Virus record (IMG/VR): IMGVR_UViG_3300042511_000461
Span: 1-46,663 of that record
Reading direction: 5' to 3' (one strand)
Source: a virus
DNA: 46,663 nt
Shown here: positions 1 to 10,000 of the stretch, in pieces
Position numbering within the stretch: the first letter of the stretch is position 1
How the letters are laid out: each line of letters begins with the position of its first letter
Position numbers and translations under genes: made by a program
Notes under the pieces: generated by a model
The model's database searches: none
Seen by the model: only the letters and a program-made list of their open reading frames with translations
What the model was told of the DNA's origin: nothing

Positions 1-461
1 GACTTATAATTCTCCTCACATTTTTCAAATAGCTTTGATATTGGAATTATAGCATTTATTTCTTTAAAATCATGAAAGCGATTGTAATACCAATTGCAAG
101 TTGAATTAGATCTTGGAAGTTCAAGTCTATTGTAAGAAGTCATTGAATAAAGTAGGGAAAGATCTATAACATCCTTTAATATAAAGTGGTACATCAATTC
201 TTTCTTATCAAACGTATAAAGGGTTGTGTATTCTTTTAGTATGTCAGAGACACAATCTTTTGATAAGTTTAATCCTTCGTCATGGCTTATTGGAATAATG
301 TATCCTTCTGGATGATCTAAGGGTCTTAAGTAGATTGCTACAGTAGTTGTAAGAAGTGGATGGTAGTTATCATTTGAAGAAATGACTTCTACATACCCTC
401 CTTTCCTTCCTAAATTTTTTAGAAGCTGTATTTGCTCCTCTGTCTCTACTATATAAAACAT
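1..461 (-). CDS. Partial protein, possibly N-terminus of a DNA polymerase/3'-5' exonuclease
   Basis: An open frame starts with ATG at 459-461 and runs off the left edge, giving about 153 residues with no stop. It begins MFYIVETEEQIQLL. A later segment reading YTFDKKELMYHFILKDVIDL resembles the region of family A DNA-polymerase exonuclease domains where a lysine helix is followed by an Asp-containing strand. I see no complete Exo I-III motif set, so the assignment is an inference. It would fit a replication gene following the structural cluster. The gene lies downstream of a strong terminator at 487-514, so it is probably expressed separately; the bases just upstream of the ATG are AAAGG-like. 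An unrelated conserved phage protein is the alternative. Confidence 0.45.
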   Translation of the reverse strand, partial: MFYIVETEEQIQLLKNLGRKGGYVEVISSNDNYHPLLTTTVAIYLRPLDHPEGYIIPISHDEGLNLSKDCVSDILKEYTTLYTFDKKELMYHFILKDVIDLSLLYSMTSYNRLELPRSNSTCNWYYNRFHDFKEINAIIPISKLFEKCEENYK

Positions 462-486
462 TTTCTATAACCTTTTCTTTAATATA

Positions 487-514
487 AGAAAAAAGGCCTG
501 CAAAAGCAAGCCTT
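487..514 (-). terminator. Strong intrinsic terminator at the end of the tail/baseplate cluster
   Basis: On the minus strand a 9-bp stem (AAGGCTTGC / GCAGGCCTT, one G-T wobble) with a TTTT loop is followed by a T run. It sits 4 bases beyond the stop of the 324-residue gene and separates the structural cluster from the next gene. Confidence 0.85.
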
Positions 515-518
515 ATTT

Positions 519-1493
519 TTATTCTTTTGTATCGAAATTTGCTTTTCGGTAATTTTCTAATTCTATCAGAGGATCTTTTACTGTTGCTGAAAGTGTGTCT
601 GGTATGAATAGTTGACTTGGACGTGTTGGCGGTACAAGGTATGCAAAGTCTCTTACAACTCTAGTAATTCCTGGCATTTGTTTTTCCAGTGCTACTATAG
701 TATTTAGATTCTTAGTTGCTGCTCCTTCGTATTTATAATTTCCAAACATTATATCTTCTGCAGGACCTTGTATCTTCCAATTCACTTCTGCATATTTCCT
801 ATTTGGTAATTGTTTTTTAAGCTCTACATAATCCGGTTTTGTTAATTCTACAATTTTATTTGTTACCGGATCTTGTGTAAAGTATCTTTTTACCTCTCCT
901 AATACTACTTCACTTGTGGTTGGTTTTTTTCTAATTACTCCTCCTTTCAGTGCCTTGAGTAGTAATGGACTTAGGGTTGCAAAAGCTTCCCCCAATAAGT
1001 CAAAATCTCCTCTATCTCTTACCTTTTCTAACTCCTCACCCATTTGCTCTGGAGAGCTCCCTGCATAGTATTTTTTCTTGAAAGTCTCTATATAACTCCC
1101 TGTGTATGGTTCTTTTGTAGATTTAATAACAAATTCTCCTCCGTTAGTTGATTTAGGTTTTCTATATCTAGATTTTGGTAAGTACCAAGATCCTTTCTTT
1201 TTTCTATCCGGTGCTGGTGGTGGCTCCGGTGGTGGTGGTGGTGGTACTATTTCCGGTGTTGGAGGCGGAGGTGGTGGTGGTGCTAATTTATAAAAATTTA
1301 CATTACCTTTTCCTAATGCTCCAAAATTTTCTACTGTTCTAGAAACATGTCCTTTTGCGGAATCTATATTAAAATTTACTCCTGACCATACTTCTTTTCT
1401 TACAAATGCCCCATCTGCGTACACCTCTATAACAGGGTCCATACCTTCAAGGTATGTTCTGTATGTAAAGCTTTTTACTTCTATGTTTGCCAT
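519..1493 (-). CDS. Unknown protein with polyproline linker, probable tail/baseplate component
   Basis: This 324-residue protein matches no family I recognise. Residues 1-70 form a compact, beta-looking N-terminal region. Then comes a proline-rich linker with runs of seven Pro (72-78), six Pro (84-89) and three Pro (91-93), followed by a basic stretch and a mixed alpha/beta C-terminal part of about 220 residues. Such linkers usually separate independently folded domains, and polyproline runs commonly need EF-P for efficient translation. It begins 12 bases after the stop of the hub/peptidase gene and is the last gene before the terminator, so it is co-transcribed with baseplate genes. A structural or tail-assembly role is inferred from position only. 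Confidence 0.6.
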   Translation of the reverse strand: MANIEVKSFTYRTYLEGMDPVIEVYADGAFVRKEVWSGVNFNIDSAKGHVSRTVENFGALGKGNVNFYKLAPPPPPPPTPEIVPPPPPPEPPPAPDRKKKGSWYLPKSRYRKPKSTNGGEFVIKSTKEPYTGSYIETFKKKYYAGSSPEQMGEELEKVRDRGDFDLLGEAFATLSPLLLKALKGGVIRKKPTTSEVVLGEVKRYFTQDPVTNKIVELTKPDYVELKKQLPNRKYAEVNWKIQGPAEDIMFGNYKYEGAATKNLNTIVALEKQMPGITRVVRDFAYLVPPTRPSQLFIPDTLSATVKDPLIELENYRKANFDTKE

Positions 1494-1505
1494 TGTGGTA
1501 TATTA

Positions 1506-4313
1506 TTAAGCTGGTCCCCAGTATTCAAAATGCCATAATTCATCTGTACCTGATACGTCTGATAATCTCCAAGGATTATACCATCCGTGTTTAGCACCCA
1601 GTGTTGCCATTTGTTTATAGATAGGAGTTTTTCTTCCTTCTTGATTTCTCTTTGGATCACCGCTTCCATTCACAATTCCATGAAGGTTTCCAAAGTCTAA
1701 TGCTCCTCCCCATCCATGTGGTGATGATCCTGGGCTTGCTACAGTGCTGCCTGGTTTTAATCCTCCTTGGTGTACCTTACTTCTATATGCACTGGACATT
1801 CTGTAGGAAATTCCTGCAGCTTTCATATCTGCTTTCCAGGCTTTCCATGCTTTAGCAGCTGCTGGATGTAACATGTATTCTGGTGCTTTTGTAGCAGGGT
1901 TTTTGTAATAAGTACTTGCTCCGCTAGTTTCCCCTATAAATACAAGTAGTTTAGGATTTGTTTGACTTAGTAAACCATTCTGTCCTCCATTTGTTTTTGA
2001 GTTTGCAACAAGTGGTGATGCATTATAACCTACTGCTCCTACTTTCTTAGGATTAATAATAGGTGCTGGGTCCTCTCCTGGTTGTACTGGTCCTGGTGGT
2101 GTATAATTTGCTGCTCCAACTGCTTTTGGTGAAGGTGGCGGTGTTGGGTTAATTACTTGTGGTTGTCTTGCTTCTTGTTTTAACTGTTCTAATAAATAAA
2201 ACTGAGTTGTTACTGAGGTTTCCCATACACTATTGGTACCGATTGTGTGTTCTACCCCTGTTATGATATATCCGAACTTACCGTTATACTTGTCAGGTAA
2301 AAGTCCTGGAGATATTCTAAAGGTTGATGCTATTCTAAGTCCTCCAATACCGTCTAGTTTTAGAGTAAGTTCAACAGGTATTGGAGATGGTCCTGCATCT
2401 GTTCCTGAAGCCGGTCTTCTTGTTACGTTTTCTACAGTATAGTGAGCGTGTTCTGTTTTTACAGCTTCTAACTCGTCTTTATCATATCCTCCTCCTGTAA
2501 AATCTGTAAAGAATGTTTTTATAGAGTCTTTCCAATCCTGTAGAATTTCTTCTTGATCTGCTTTTACTGCCTCTTCTCCGTCTTTATTTTTAGCTTGAAC
2601 ATCTTTAGTTACTACAACCCTATCTACAATACCTGGATTCCATTTTAACATGTTCTCCACATTTTCAGAATAGTTCTGTGTTGTCCCTTGTGCAGCAATA
2701 GCAATTTGAGAGGAAGTCTCGTTACTAATTTTACTACTAATACTTATTTCTTTATAGATACTGTTAACCCCTACTAGTGTTAATTCTGCAGGTGGTTTGG
2801 TTTCTGGTGTTAAGTTTCTATCAATTACGTAAAAAGTTCCTCCTTGATCTTCATCATCGTATGCTATATCAAAATCATTTATACCTCCCAGTGCTGTAGA
2901 TACTCCATCTAGAATACTCTTCAATACATCGGACATACTTTTGTTAAACTTTCCATCTGTATCCAAAGCTTCATCAAACTTGCTTTTTAGGTATAGAGAG
3001 TTAATATATATATTAAGTACATCACTAGTTATTTCCGCTGGCAGACCTTGGGTAGCTCCGTGTATAAAAGGCAGTACGCCTAACCCTTCGTCGTTTGGAG
3101 CCAGTATTACACATACCAACGGATCCGGTGAAAAGTGCTTAGGACCTGTTATAAACTTTGTGGATTTCTTAATATCTGTATTAAACTTACACATAGTAGC
3201 ATTTGGAGTACCCGGTGTTTTTGTAAGATCTTTTATCGCTACAAAATTATTGTATATATCTAAGATAAGTGCCAGCGGTACCCAATGCATCGGTGCCTCT
3301 GTATCCCAAAGCCAACTATCATCTATTTCAACAGCTGCCCAAAATACTATAAAGTCTTGTAGCGGGGCAGCTAATGATGGTGCTTCGCTGGCAAGGGTTT
3401 CTTTACCGACTACACCTTGTTTTAGTAATGCTAGTTTTTGTAAGAAGTAGTGGAAGATACTTTTTCTCTGTTCCTTACCTTCATCACTAGTTGCAGAATC
3501 CATTTCATCTTTAGGTATTAAATTACCTGGGGAGAGTTTTACCGGTGCTGATTCTAGTATCTCTCCTGTTGATATTATACTTACACTACAGTCGTACCCT
3601 CCGTTTGAGTTATAATTCCAAGAAAAGTTTTTACAATACCCAATCATTCCTTCGTAATTGTAATCACTCTCTTGTCTTATTTTTTTTATTTCATCTGTAA
3701 TTTTAGACATTTCTAAACCTTTCTTAAAAAATAAGTCTGGGCTTATTGTCTTAATTGTTTTCTCTAATGTAGTATCATTATTAATATAAAGAGAATGTCC
3801 CCATTCAAGTAGCATTGTAAATCCTGGTCGTAGATAAAGTCTTTCCATTACTTCAAACTCTTCTAAAGACCATACAGAAAATTTAACATCTGCTTCTCTT
3901 AAGGTACCGTAAGTATTCTTTGACTTTACTGTCATGGATGTTATACCTCCCATAGGTCTAAATCCCATACTAGGTCTTAGTAAGTATGCACTATTTGTGT
4001 TTACATTTCCTGAGGTGTCTATCCCTTGTCGTAGACCTCCCCCTGGTTTCATTATACCTCCAAAAAGCACATTTTCTTTTGCTAATGTATCGTCTCCTTT
4101 TATTGTAAGTCTGCCTTTCTGTATTCTAAGTTGAGCTACTTCATCATCAGTTAATGTATTAACACCGGAAGATAATTTTACCCATCCAGTCTTACTGTTC
4201 ATGTACATTAAGTCGTCATTGGTTCTATCTTTTGTTTTACCTATGACTTTTTTTCTTGCTTCGAGCTGTTCTGCGATTCCTGGGCTTATGCCTGTTCCTA
4301 CTTCTAATCCCAT
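1506..4313 (-). CDS. Baseplate hub/tail-tip protein with C-terminal M15 (VanY-like) peptidoglycan peptidase
   Basis: A 935-residue protein. Residues 1 to about 740 look like a phage baseplate/hub protein: the start MGLEVGTGISPGIAEQ and the segment YIITGVEHTIG near the end of this part are of the type seen in T4-like structural proteins. A Pro/Gly-rich linker follows, then an M15 D-Ala-D-Ala carboxypeptidase/endopeptidase domain from about residue 800. Its motifs are clear: SAYRS (841-845), SPHGWGGALD (zinc ligands His866 and Asp873) and ELWHFEYW (catalytic Glu925, zinc ligand His928). It probably opens peptidoglycan during infection, the job the lysozyme domain of gp5 does in T4. Its ATG overlaps the stop of the preceding gene as TAATG, suggesting coupled translation. 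Confidence 0.85.
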   Translation of the reverse strand: MGLEVGTGISPGIAEQLEARKKVIGKTKDRTNDDLMYMNSKTGWVKLSSGVNTLTDDEVAQLRIQKGRLTIKGDDTLAKENVLFGGIMKPGGGLRQGIDTSGNVNTNSAYLLRPSMGFRPMGGITSMTVKSKNTYGTLREADVKFSVWSLEEFEVMERLYLRPGFTMLLEWGHSLYINNDTTLEKTIKTISPDLFFKKGLEMSKITDEIKKIRQESDYNYEGMIGYCKNFSWNYNSNGGYDCSVSIISTGEILESAPVKLSPGNLIPKDEMDSATSDEGKEQRKSIFHYFLQKLALLKQGVVGKETLASEAPSLAAPLQDFIVFWAAVEIDDSWLWDTEAPMHWVPLALILDIYNNFVAIKDLTKTPGTPNATMCKFNTDIKKSTKFITGPKHFSPDPLVCVILAPNDEGLGVLPFIHGATQGLPAEITSDVLNIYINSLYLKSKFDEALDTDGKFNKSMSDVLKSILDGVSTALGGINDFDIAYDDEDQGGTFYVIDRNLTPETKPPAELTLVGVNSIYKEISISSKISNETSSQIAIAAQGTTQNYSENVENMLKWNPGIVDRVVVTKDVQAKNKDGEEAVKADQEEILQDWKDSIKTFFTDFTGGGYDKDELEAVKTEHAHYTVENVTRRPASGTDAGPSPIPVELTLKLDGIGGLRIASTFRISPGLLPDKYNGKFGYIITGVEHTIGTNSVWETSVTTQFYLLEQLKQEARQPQVINPTPPPSPKAVGAANYTPPGPVQPGEDPAPIINPKKVGAVGYNASPLVANSKTNGGQNGLLSQTNPKLLVFIGETSGASTYYKNPATKAPEYMLHPAAAKAWKAWKADMKAAGISYRMSSAYRSKVHQGGLKPGSTVASPGSSPHGWGGALDFGNLHGIVNGSGDPKRNQEGRKTPIYKQMATLGAKHGWYNPWRLSDVSGTDELWHFEYWGPA

Positions 4314-4618
4314 TACCTTGATTTATTTACCTCACTATATAATTGTAATATATATTCTTTATTAGCGGGAATTCGTAACTGTACGCCTGGCTCTACTATT
4401 AGAGAGGCTCTTTCTGAATTATTTGCAGATGCAATTATCCACCATAGAGTATGGTCTTTGTAAAATTGCTGAGCTAGTGTATCATACCTGTCACCTCCTG
4501 TGGAGATAACATAATAGTCATCTTGAGATAAAGGTATTTCAGGGTATATAGCATTTAACCTATACCTTACGTTATCTGAAGTTATTACCTCTTTTATATT
4601 TTTATATCTATCTGCCAT
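4313..4618 (-). CDS. LysM-fold baseplate protein (gp53/gpX-like)
   Basis: A 101-residue protein. The central part reads GGDRYDTLAQQFYKDHTLWW, followed by IIASANN and a C-terminal PGVQLRIP. This is the LysM-type signature of small phage baseplate proteins (phage P2 gpX, and the LysM-like part of T4 gp53-type wedge proteins). In contractile tails these link the hub or wedge to the tail tube. It sits directly before the hub/peptidase gene and shares a TAATG overlap with it, fitting a baseplate role. Whether it is the true equivalent of gp53 or of gpX cannot be settled from sequence alone. Confidence 0.72.
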   Translation of the reverse strand: MADRYKNIKEVITSDNVRYRLNAIYPEIPLSQDDYYVISTGGDRYDTLAQQFYKDHTLWWIIASANNSERASLIVEPGVQLRIPANKEYILQLYSEVNKSR

Positions 4619-4627
4619 TTATTTTTT

Positions 4628-6778
4628 TTAAAAAAACGGTTTTGATCCGTTTAATGGTGCTGGACTTGTAAAGTAATGATGTAATCCTGTTTGTGGAGCA
4701 AAATTGTGAATTGGTTTAAATGAAATGCTACAGTCTAAAGTCATTGGTAACTCTTGCTGATCATCATCTACTCCGCCTTCTGGGTTTTGCATTGCTATTT
4801 CCCACATATAGTCTGGATTCCATGTATACTTAACAGAGGTTATTATCCCCGGTATTTGACTAAAATACGAACCAATTGACAATTTAACAAGCGTACCCCT
4901 CATAAATTTTGACCCACCTCCATAAGTTGGTGCTGTAGCTGAGGCTAGGTATACCATTTTTCTGTAAAGAGGTTTCATCTCTGCTCTAGATTGAGCTGAT
5001 ATTTTAAACCCTACTGATATATCTCTTTTAAATCCTTTGTATGTAAAGAACTCTTCTGCTCTACCTACATATTGATGTGAATCCCAGTCTCCTGAGTAAC
5101 TATCATCTATACTGTCAATATGTGCTCTAAAGTGTAGAAAGGTACCATCACCGTCATCTACATTGTCTGGTGTTATTATTTCAAAGTAGAATTTAGCTAA
5201 ATCTCTTGCTGCGCTTGTTCCATCTATTCTAGTTTCACTCTCCTGTAAAGCATTTAATTGATCTACTTTATCTGGATCTATATTACTGTAGCTAACTTTT
5301 CCTATATTCTTACCTTGGTTACCTAAATTAACTCTTGTTTCTTTATTGATAGTAGGACTGCCGTATGCAAAAGAAGTTGGACCTGTTCTAAAGTCACTTA
5401 CATTTCTATTAACACTATTCTCATCAACAACTTTATTATCTTCTTTTCCTGATAGAGGTATACTTCCTTCTACTTTATAAGTCTGTTCAGTATTTACTTT
5501 ATCAGTTACTGTAATAAAACCGCCTTCATTTGCACTGTTAATATTACTCTGTGTATTTGTTCCGGTATAAGTTGCTCCGTCTGTATACTTACTTGAGGAA
5601 GGTACTGTGGTTTCAGCAATTGGTGCGGCATATTCTCCTGAGTTAATTAAACTACCCCCTGGCATACTTCCTGATGCTAGAGTTGTATTTCTTATACCTG
5701 CTTGTTTACTTACTTTTATTGGAGTACCTGCTGCTACACTATTTACATTGTCTTGAGTGTTTACACCTGTGAAAGTTGATCTATCTTTATACTTATTTCC
5801 TAACTGTAATGCCGAAGCTGCAATACTCTGTATTGTATCTTTTGAAGCAATAAGGTCTGTGTAGTCTACTGAGTTTGGTAGACTGTTTAAGGAACCTGTC
5901 TGTGCTGTTGTTTGATTTTGCTGTGGATTTCCATTTGCAAATTTCTGAACAGGACCTACTGGTACTGGTTTTCCTTCTTCTGCTAAATATCTTGATTGCT
6001 TATCTCTGTCTTTAGTATCGTCAGAATCGTATTTACTATCTTTTAATAGTTTTGTATCGTCTCTAGAAACTAGACTTGATGTTACTGAAAGTGATGACCA
6101 AGGTTTCCAGCCTTCTTGACCTTCGTTATCTTGTATAATAATTCCATCCCCTTGTGAATATGTTCTATTTTCACCTTGAGGAATTGGTTTGTTTATTTTT
6201 TCATCATATCCAAATTTACTACCTGTAATTAACTCTCCTGTCTTTTGGTCGTATATATCTGAATTGATATACATAGGAACCTCTTTCCCACTAAGTGCGT
6301 AAGGTGCTCCTTCTACTCCTCCTGCTCCAAAAAATTGAGCAAAGCCTGATGGTTTTACTCCTTCTGGATCTGGTCTTAAGTATGTATCTGTTCTAAATCC
6401 TTTTAAGAAATGCGTACCTGTTCCATTTACTGGAACTTGTGCAAGAGTTGAACCTGCAATTTTAACTGTATTTACTAAAGTATTTCCAGCTTGCTGTAAA
6501 ACAGCCCCTACTGTACTCTTACCTTTATCTTTTGCTTTTCTTATTTTATCTCCAACATTTACCTGTTGAAGTAAAGCTTCGTTTCCTAGGTACTTTAATC
6601 CAGGACGGTCAATAAGCATTTGGGCAATACGGGAAGTGTCATCTATACGCTTAGTTATTTGCATACCCGTTTGATTACTAGAAGGAGGGTTGTTTATATC
6701 CTTAGTAATGTAGGGTTTATCGCTTCCATAACGGAGACTTTTAAGGTCTGTCTGGAGATTTAATAGTCCGTTTGCCAT
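4628..6778 (-). CDS. Large baseplate/tail structural protein with internal repeats
   Basis: A 716-residue protein. The N-terminal 150 residues include a helical segment and a Gly-rich stretch. Residues 329-358 and 397-426 are an internal repeat (YKDRSTFTGVNTQ against YTDGATYTGTNTQ, both followed by a similar NxN...G pattern). The C-terminal region, about 525-696, contains HQYVGRAEEFFTYKGFKRDI and later Trp/Pro motifs. This looks like the tube-like domain found in tail-tube cap/initiator proteins such as T4 gp48 or gp54, where a ring of tube-fold subunits joins baseplate to tube. That identity is inferred. The gene lies between the tape measure and the LysM protein, in baseplate context. Confidence 0.65.
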   Translation of the reverse strand: MANGLLNLQTDLKSLRYGSDKPYITKDINNPPSSNQTGMQITKRIDDTSRIAQMLIDRPGLKYLGNEALLQQVNVGDKIRKAKDKGKSTVGAVLQQAGNTLVNTVKIAGSTLAQVPVNGTGTHFLKGFRTDTYLRPDPEGVKPSGFAQFFGAGGVEGAPYALSGKEVPMYINSDIYDQKTGELITGSKFGYDEKINKPIPQGENRTYSQGDGIIIQDNEGQEGWKPWSSLSVTSSLVSRDDTKLLKDSKYDSDDTKDRDKQSRYLAEEGKPVPVGPVQKFANGNPQQNQTTAQTGSLNSLPNSVDYTDLIASKDTIQSIAASALQLGNKYKDRSTFTGVNTQDNVNSVAAGTPIKVSKQAGIRNTTLASGSMPGGSLINSGEYAAPIAETTVPSSSKYTDGATYTGTNTQSNINSANEGGFITVTDKVNTEQTYKVEGSIPLSGKEDNKVVDENSVNRNVSDFRTGPTSFAYGSPTINKETRVNLGNQGKNIGKVSYSNIDPDKVDQLNALQESETRIDGTSAARDLAKFYFEIITPDNVDDGDGTFLHFRAHIDSIDDSYSGDWDSHQYVGRAEEFFTYKGFKRDISVGFKISAQSRAEMKPLYRKMVYLASATAPTYGGGSKFMRGTLVKLSIGSYFSQIPGIITSVKYTWNPDYMWEIAMQNPEGGVDDDQQELPMTLDCSISFKPIHNFAPQTGLHHYFTSPAPLNGSKPFF

Positions 6779-6785
6779 TTAATTT

Positions 6786-7010
6786 TTATCCTGGTAGGTT
6801 ACTCATGTAAGGAAGTCCTTGTCCTGATGGAGACACTACTGGTATTTGTCCGTCTAAGTCTAAAGCAGAAGGAGATTGATCAATCGCTGGTGTGTTATTG
6901 ATTGATGATTGATTGTGTAGTGTTGAATTTGGATTAGCACTTGCAATTGTTGCTGGTGTAGATCCCTGTAATCCTAAGTTTGACGATGGTAATAAGTCTA
7001 ATAGTCCCAT
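6786..7010 (-). CDS. Small Ser/Asn/Pro-rich protein of unknown function
   Basis: A 74-residue protein rich in Ser, Asn, Pro and Leu, starting MGLLDLLPSSNLGLQG and with little predicted secondary structure. It has its own TATTTATA element 19 bases upstream and ends 7 bases before the 716-residue baseplate gene, so it heads the baseplate transcription unit. I do not recognise a family. Position and low complexity suggest a small structural or assembly peptide, but no function can be assigned. Confidence 0.6.
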   Translation of the reverse strand: MGLLDLLPSSNLGLQGSTPATIASANPNSTLHNQSSINNTPAIDQSPSALDLDGQIPVVSPSGQGLPYMSNLPG

Positions 7011-7029
7011 ATTAATTGTTTTAATTTAT

Positions 7030-7037
7030 TATAAATA
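7030..7037 (-). promoter_or_regulatory. TATTTATA promoter-like element before the baseplate unit
   Basis: Coding-strand TATTTATA, 19 bases upstream of the ATG of the 74-residue gene. It belongs to the recurring set of identical or near-identical elements across the window and lies in the short gap after the tape-measure gene. Confidence 0.55.
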
Positions 7038-7043
7038 GTTTAT

Positions 7044-10000
7044 TTATGAAGATTTATAACTTCCGAGTACTTGTGCTCTACCGACTTTGTTAGAATCTAA
7101 GTATACATTTCCTCCTGCTTTTACTACTGCTATAAGTTCTGTTAATTTAGCTTCTACTACTGCCATAGATCCTTCCTCTGATTTTCCTTTAGCTTCTCCT
7201 GCACTATCTCCTCCCATTCCAAAAGCTTCTGCTAAAGATACTAATGCTGGTGATACTGCTGCAAGCATTACTGCTCCTCCGATTGCCGGTATTGCCAGAA
7301 CTCCTGCTAGGGCTACTGCTCCTAATCCTGCTGCTATACTAAATAAAGCCATTCCAACTCCTAATAATCCTGGTGCTGCGGCTGCTATTTGCATTAAGGT
7401 TGTTGCTAGTATTGGAAGTACTCCGGCTGATGCGACTGCGCTTAGTAGTGTTAGTGGTATAATCATCGCACTCATTGCGACTGCTGCTAATAACATTCCT
7501 GGGAATGCAAGGAATCCTGCTGCTCCTAGTAGCCCCATCCCTATTCCTGTTGCTCCTAATCCTAGTCCTGCTGCTACTCCTTTGTCTGCCATAGTATCTA
7601 GTAACTGGTTGAATAGGCCAAAGCCTGCTTGTCCAGCTGTTAACACCATAAACCCTGCTCCTACTGCCATTAATCCAACTCCTAAAGCTGCTAATGCTAA
7701 TGCTCCCATAGCAATTGGCGTTAGTAAGAATCCTAAACCTGCTGCTGCAAGAGCTAATAAAGGTACTGCTATTGAGAATGCTATAATCTTATCTGTATCT
7801 ACATCTTTTAATAAACTGAATGCATATGCTGCTGGTATTAAAGCTAGAGCGACTATTCCTAAAGCTAAGGCTCCTTGTATAACGTTACCTCCTATCTTAC
7901 CCATAATGGCTAAAGTAAGCCCTAACATAGCTATTGATCCTGTAAATGCTAACATCTTAGCGGGATCAACATCTTTAATAATCATCATAGCAATTGCTAA
8001 TCCTCCTGCTATTGCAACTCCTGCAATTCCTAATGCTATTGCTCCTTTTATTATATCGCCCATTTGTTTACCCATACTGGCTAAACCATCTCCTAGTCCT
8101 TTTAAAAATCCTTTTATTCCTCCACCTTTCTTTGCGTCTGCTCCTCCGGCATCTCCTGCAAGACTTTTCGTCTTATCAGCTGCTGGACCCATTATCTTAT
8201 CTTTTAAGCCTCCAGCTCCTCCTTTAAATCCTCCTGTTAAATTATCTTTAAGGCCTCCTAAAGCGGATTTTAATCCTCCACTTTTAAATAAACTTGTTAT
8301 ACCTGTTAGAGCTTTTGCTCCTAACTGGTACATTGATCCAAAAGCTTTCCCTACTCCCGATACTGCTACTCCTAAGAAATTAGCTGCTACTACTGCTAGA
8401 AGTATTGCTTTTCCTATAGGGTTTCCTACTACCATTGCAATAAGCTTTGCTACAGGTGTTATTACAAACATCAATGCATCTACTAAATTAACAACTACAT
8501 CCAAGACTGGGGCAAATGCTTCTGCTAATTTTTGCATACCTACTTGCATCTTTTCTTGAACATCCATTGCTTTTGACTGCTCTAAAGTAACTCCTCTTGC
8601 TTTTGCTATTTGCTCGTCAGTCATGTTCTTCATTGCTTCTTGCGTTAGTACGCTTTTAGCAAGTTGATCTCTGGACATTCCTAATGCTTTAGCTAAACTT
8701 TCTTGTTCAAGACGGTTCATACCAGCGTACTCTGCTGCTGATGCTCCGTTCTTCTTTAGTTCATTAGCTACTCCTTCTAGGTCGTTATTCAATGCAAGTT
8801 CTCTTGCTTTAGATAGGTTTAAGTTTTTCCCGGTAAGTAATTGTGCTTCTAATTCTGCAGATATAGAATCTTCAAAATTAAGAAAGCTTCCTGCAATTTC
8901 ATCTACTTCGCTTAGACTTAATCCTAATCCTCTTGCCGCTACTGCTGCAGCTCCTATCTTCTTCTCACTATTTCCTAAAGAAGCTGTTATACTATCTGAA
9001 GCACCTAGTACATCCTGTAACACTACTCCGTGCGCTATTCCTGCTCGATTTGCTCCATTATACGCATTTACTGTATCGTAAATTCCTTGTCCTACTTGAT
9101 CTGCAGACTTTCCGGTAGTCTTCATTAAGATTCCCATTCTACCTGCTTGTTCGGCTGAAAGTCCTAATAAATTTTTAGCTTCTGCTAATTGTGCTATTTG
9201 ATCTGGTGCAAATACTAGAGTTGCGGATACTCCTAACTGTTTTGTTAGTTCTGCTGCGGTTTGTAAAAATTGTGCTGATGTTGCTAATCTATCATTAACT
9301 CCTGCAATAGATGTTTCGTATTGACCTGTTAACTGTTGTACTTCTACAGATGCTTTATTTACTCGGAAGAATCCGTCTAATATTGCTGTAATTATTGTTA
9401 ATGGATCTAAAAGAGCTTTTCCAAAGCCGGAAGCTAAGGGACCTAAGCCTTTCATCATGATAGCGGTCTTACTTATATGCTCTCCATTTCTTGCTGCTGC
9501 TTCTGCAGCCTCTTGCATTGCTTTCTTAGATTCTTCTATAGAGTCTTTGAATATTCCTGAGTTCATTCCCAGTTTACTCATTATCCCATCTATACCACCT
9601 ATGATTGCTCCACTAACTCCTAATGAGTTACTTACTTGCTTTTCAAATGCCAGTCTTTTTTTATACTGATCTTCTACCTCTGCTGTAAGTGATTTTTCAA
9701 TTTCAAAATGATCAGCTGCTGCTCGTAAGATTGCCTCTTCCTGTATTGATAACTTATCTAGGTACTTTAACCTTTCTATAGTTTCTGCAGTTATTTTTCC
9801 TTCAAACCCTAAACCTATCTTTTGTCTAGCTAGTCTTTCAGCTTGGTACTGTAACTCCTTTATATGGTTTTGGTTTTTTGATCTAAGTTTGTCTAACTCT
9901 TCAGAAGTCAGATTACTTATCCCCATAGAAGTGTCCTGAAGGTTCCTTGCAATACTATCCATTTTTCTATACTCTGCTGCTGATTCAGCTTGTATAGTTC

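Noticed and set aside
7087-8559. 490-codon open frame on the plus strand
   Set aside because: It lies fully antisense to the tape-measure gene. Its Ala/Pro/Ile-rich composition is what the complement of Ala/Gly/Leu-rich codons gives, and no gene on that strand has supporting context.
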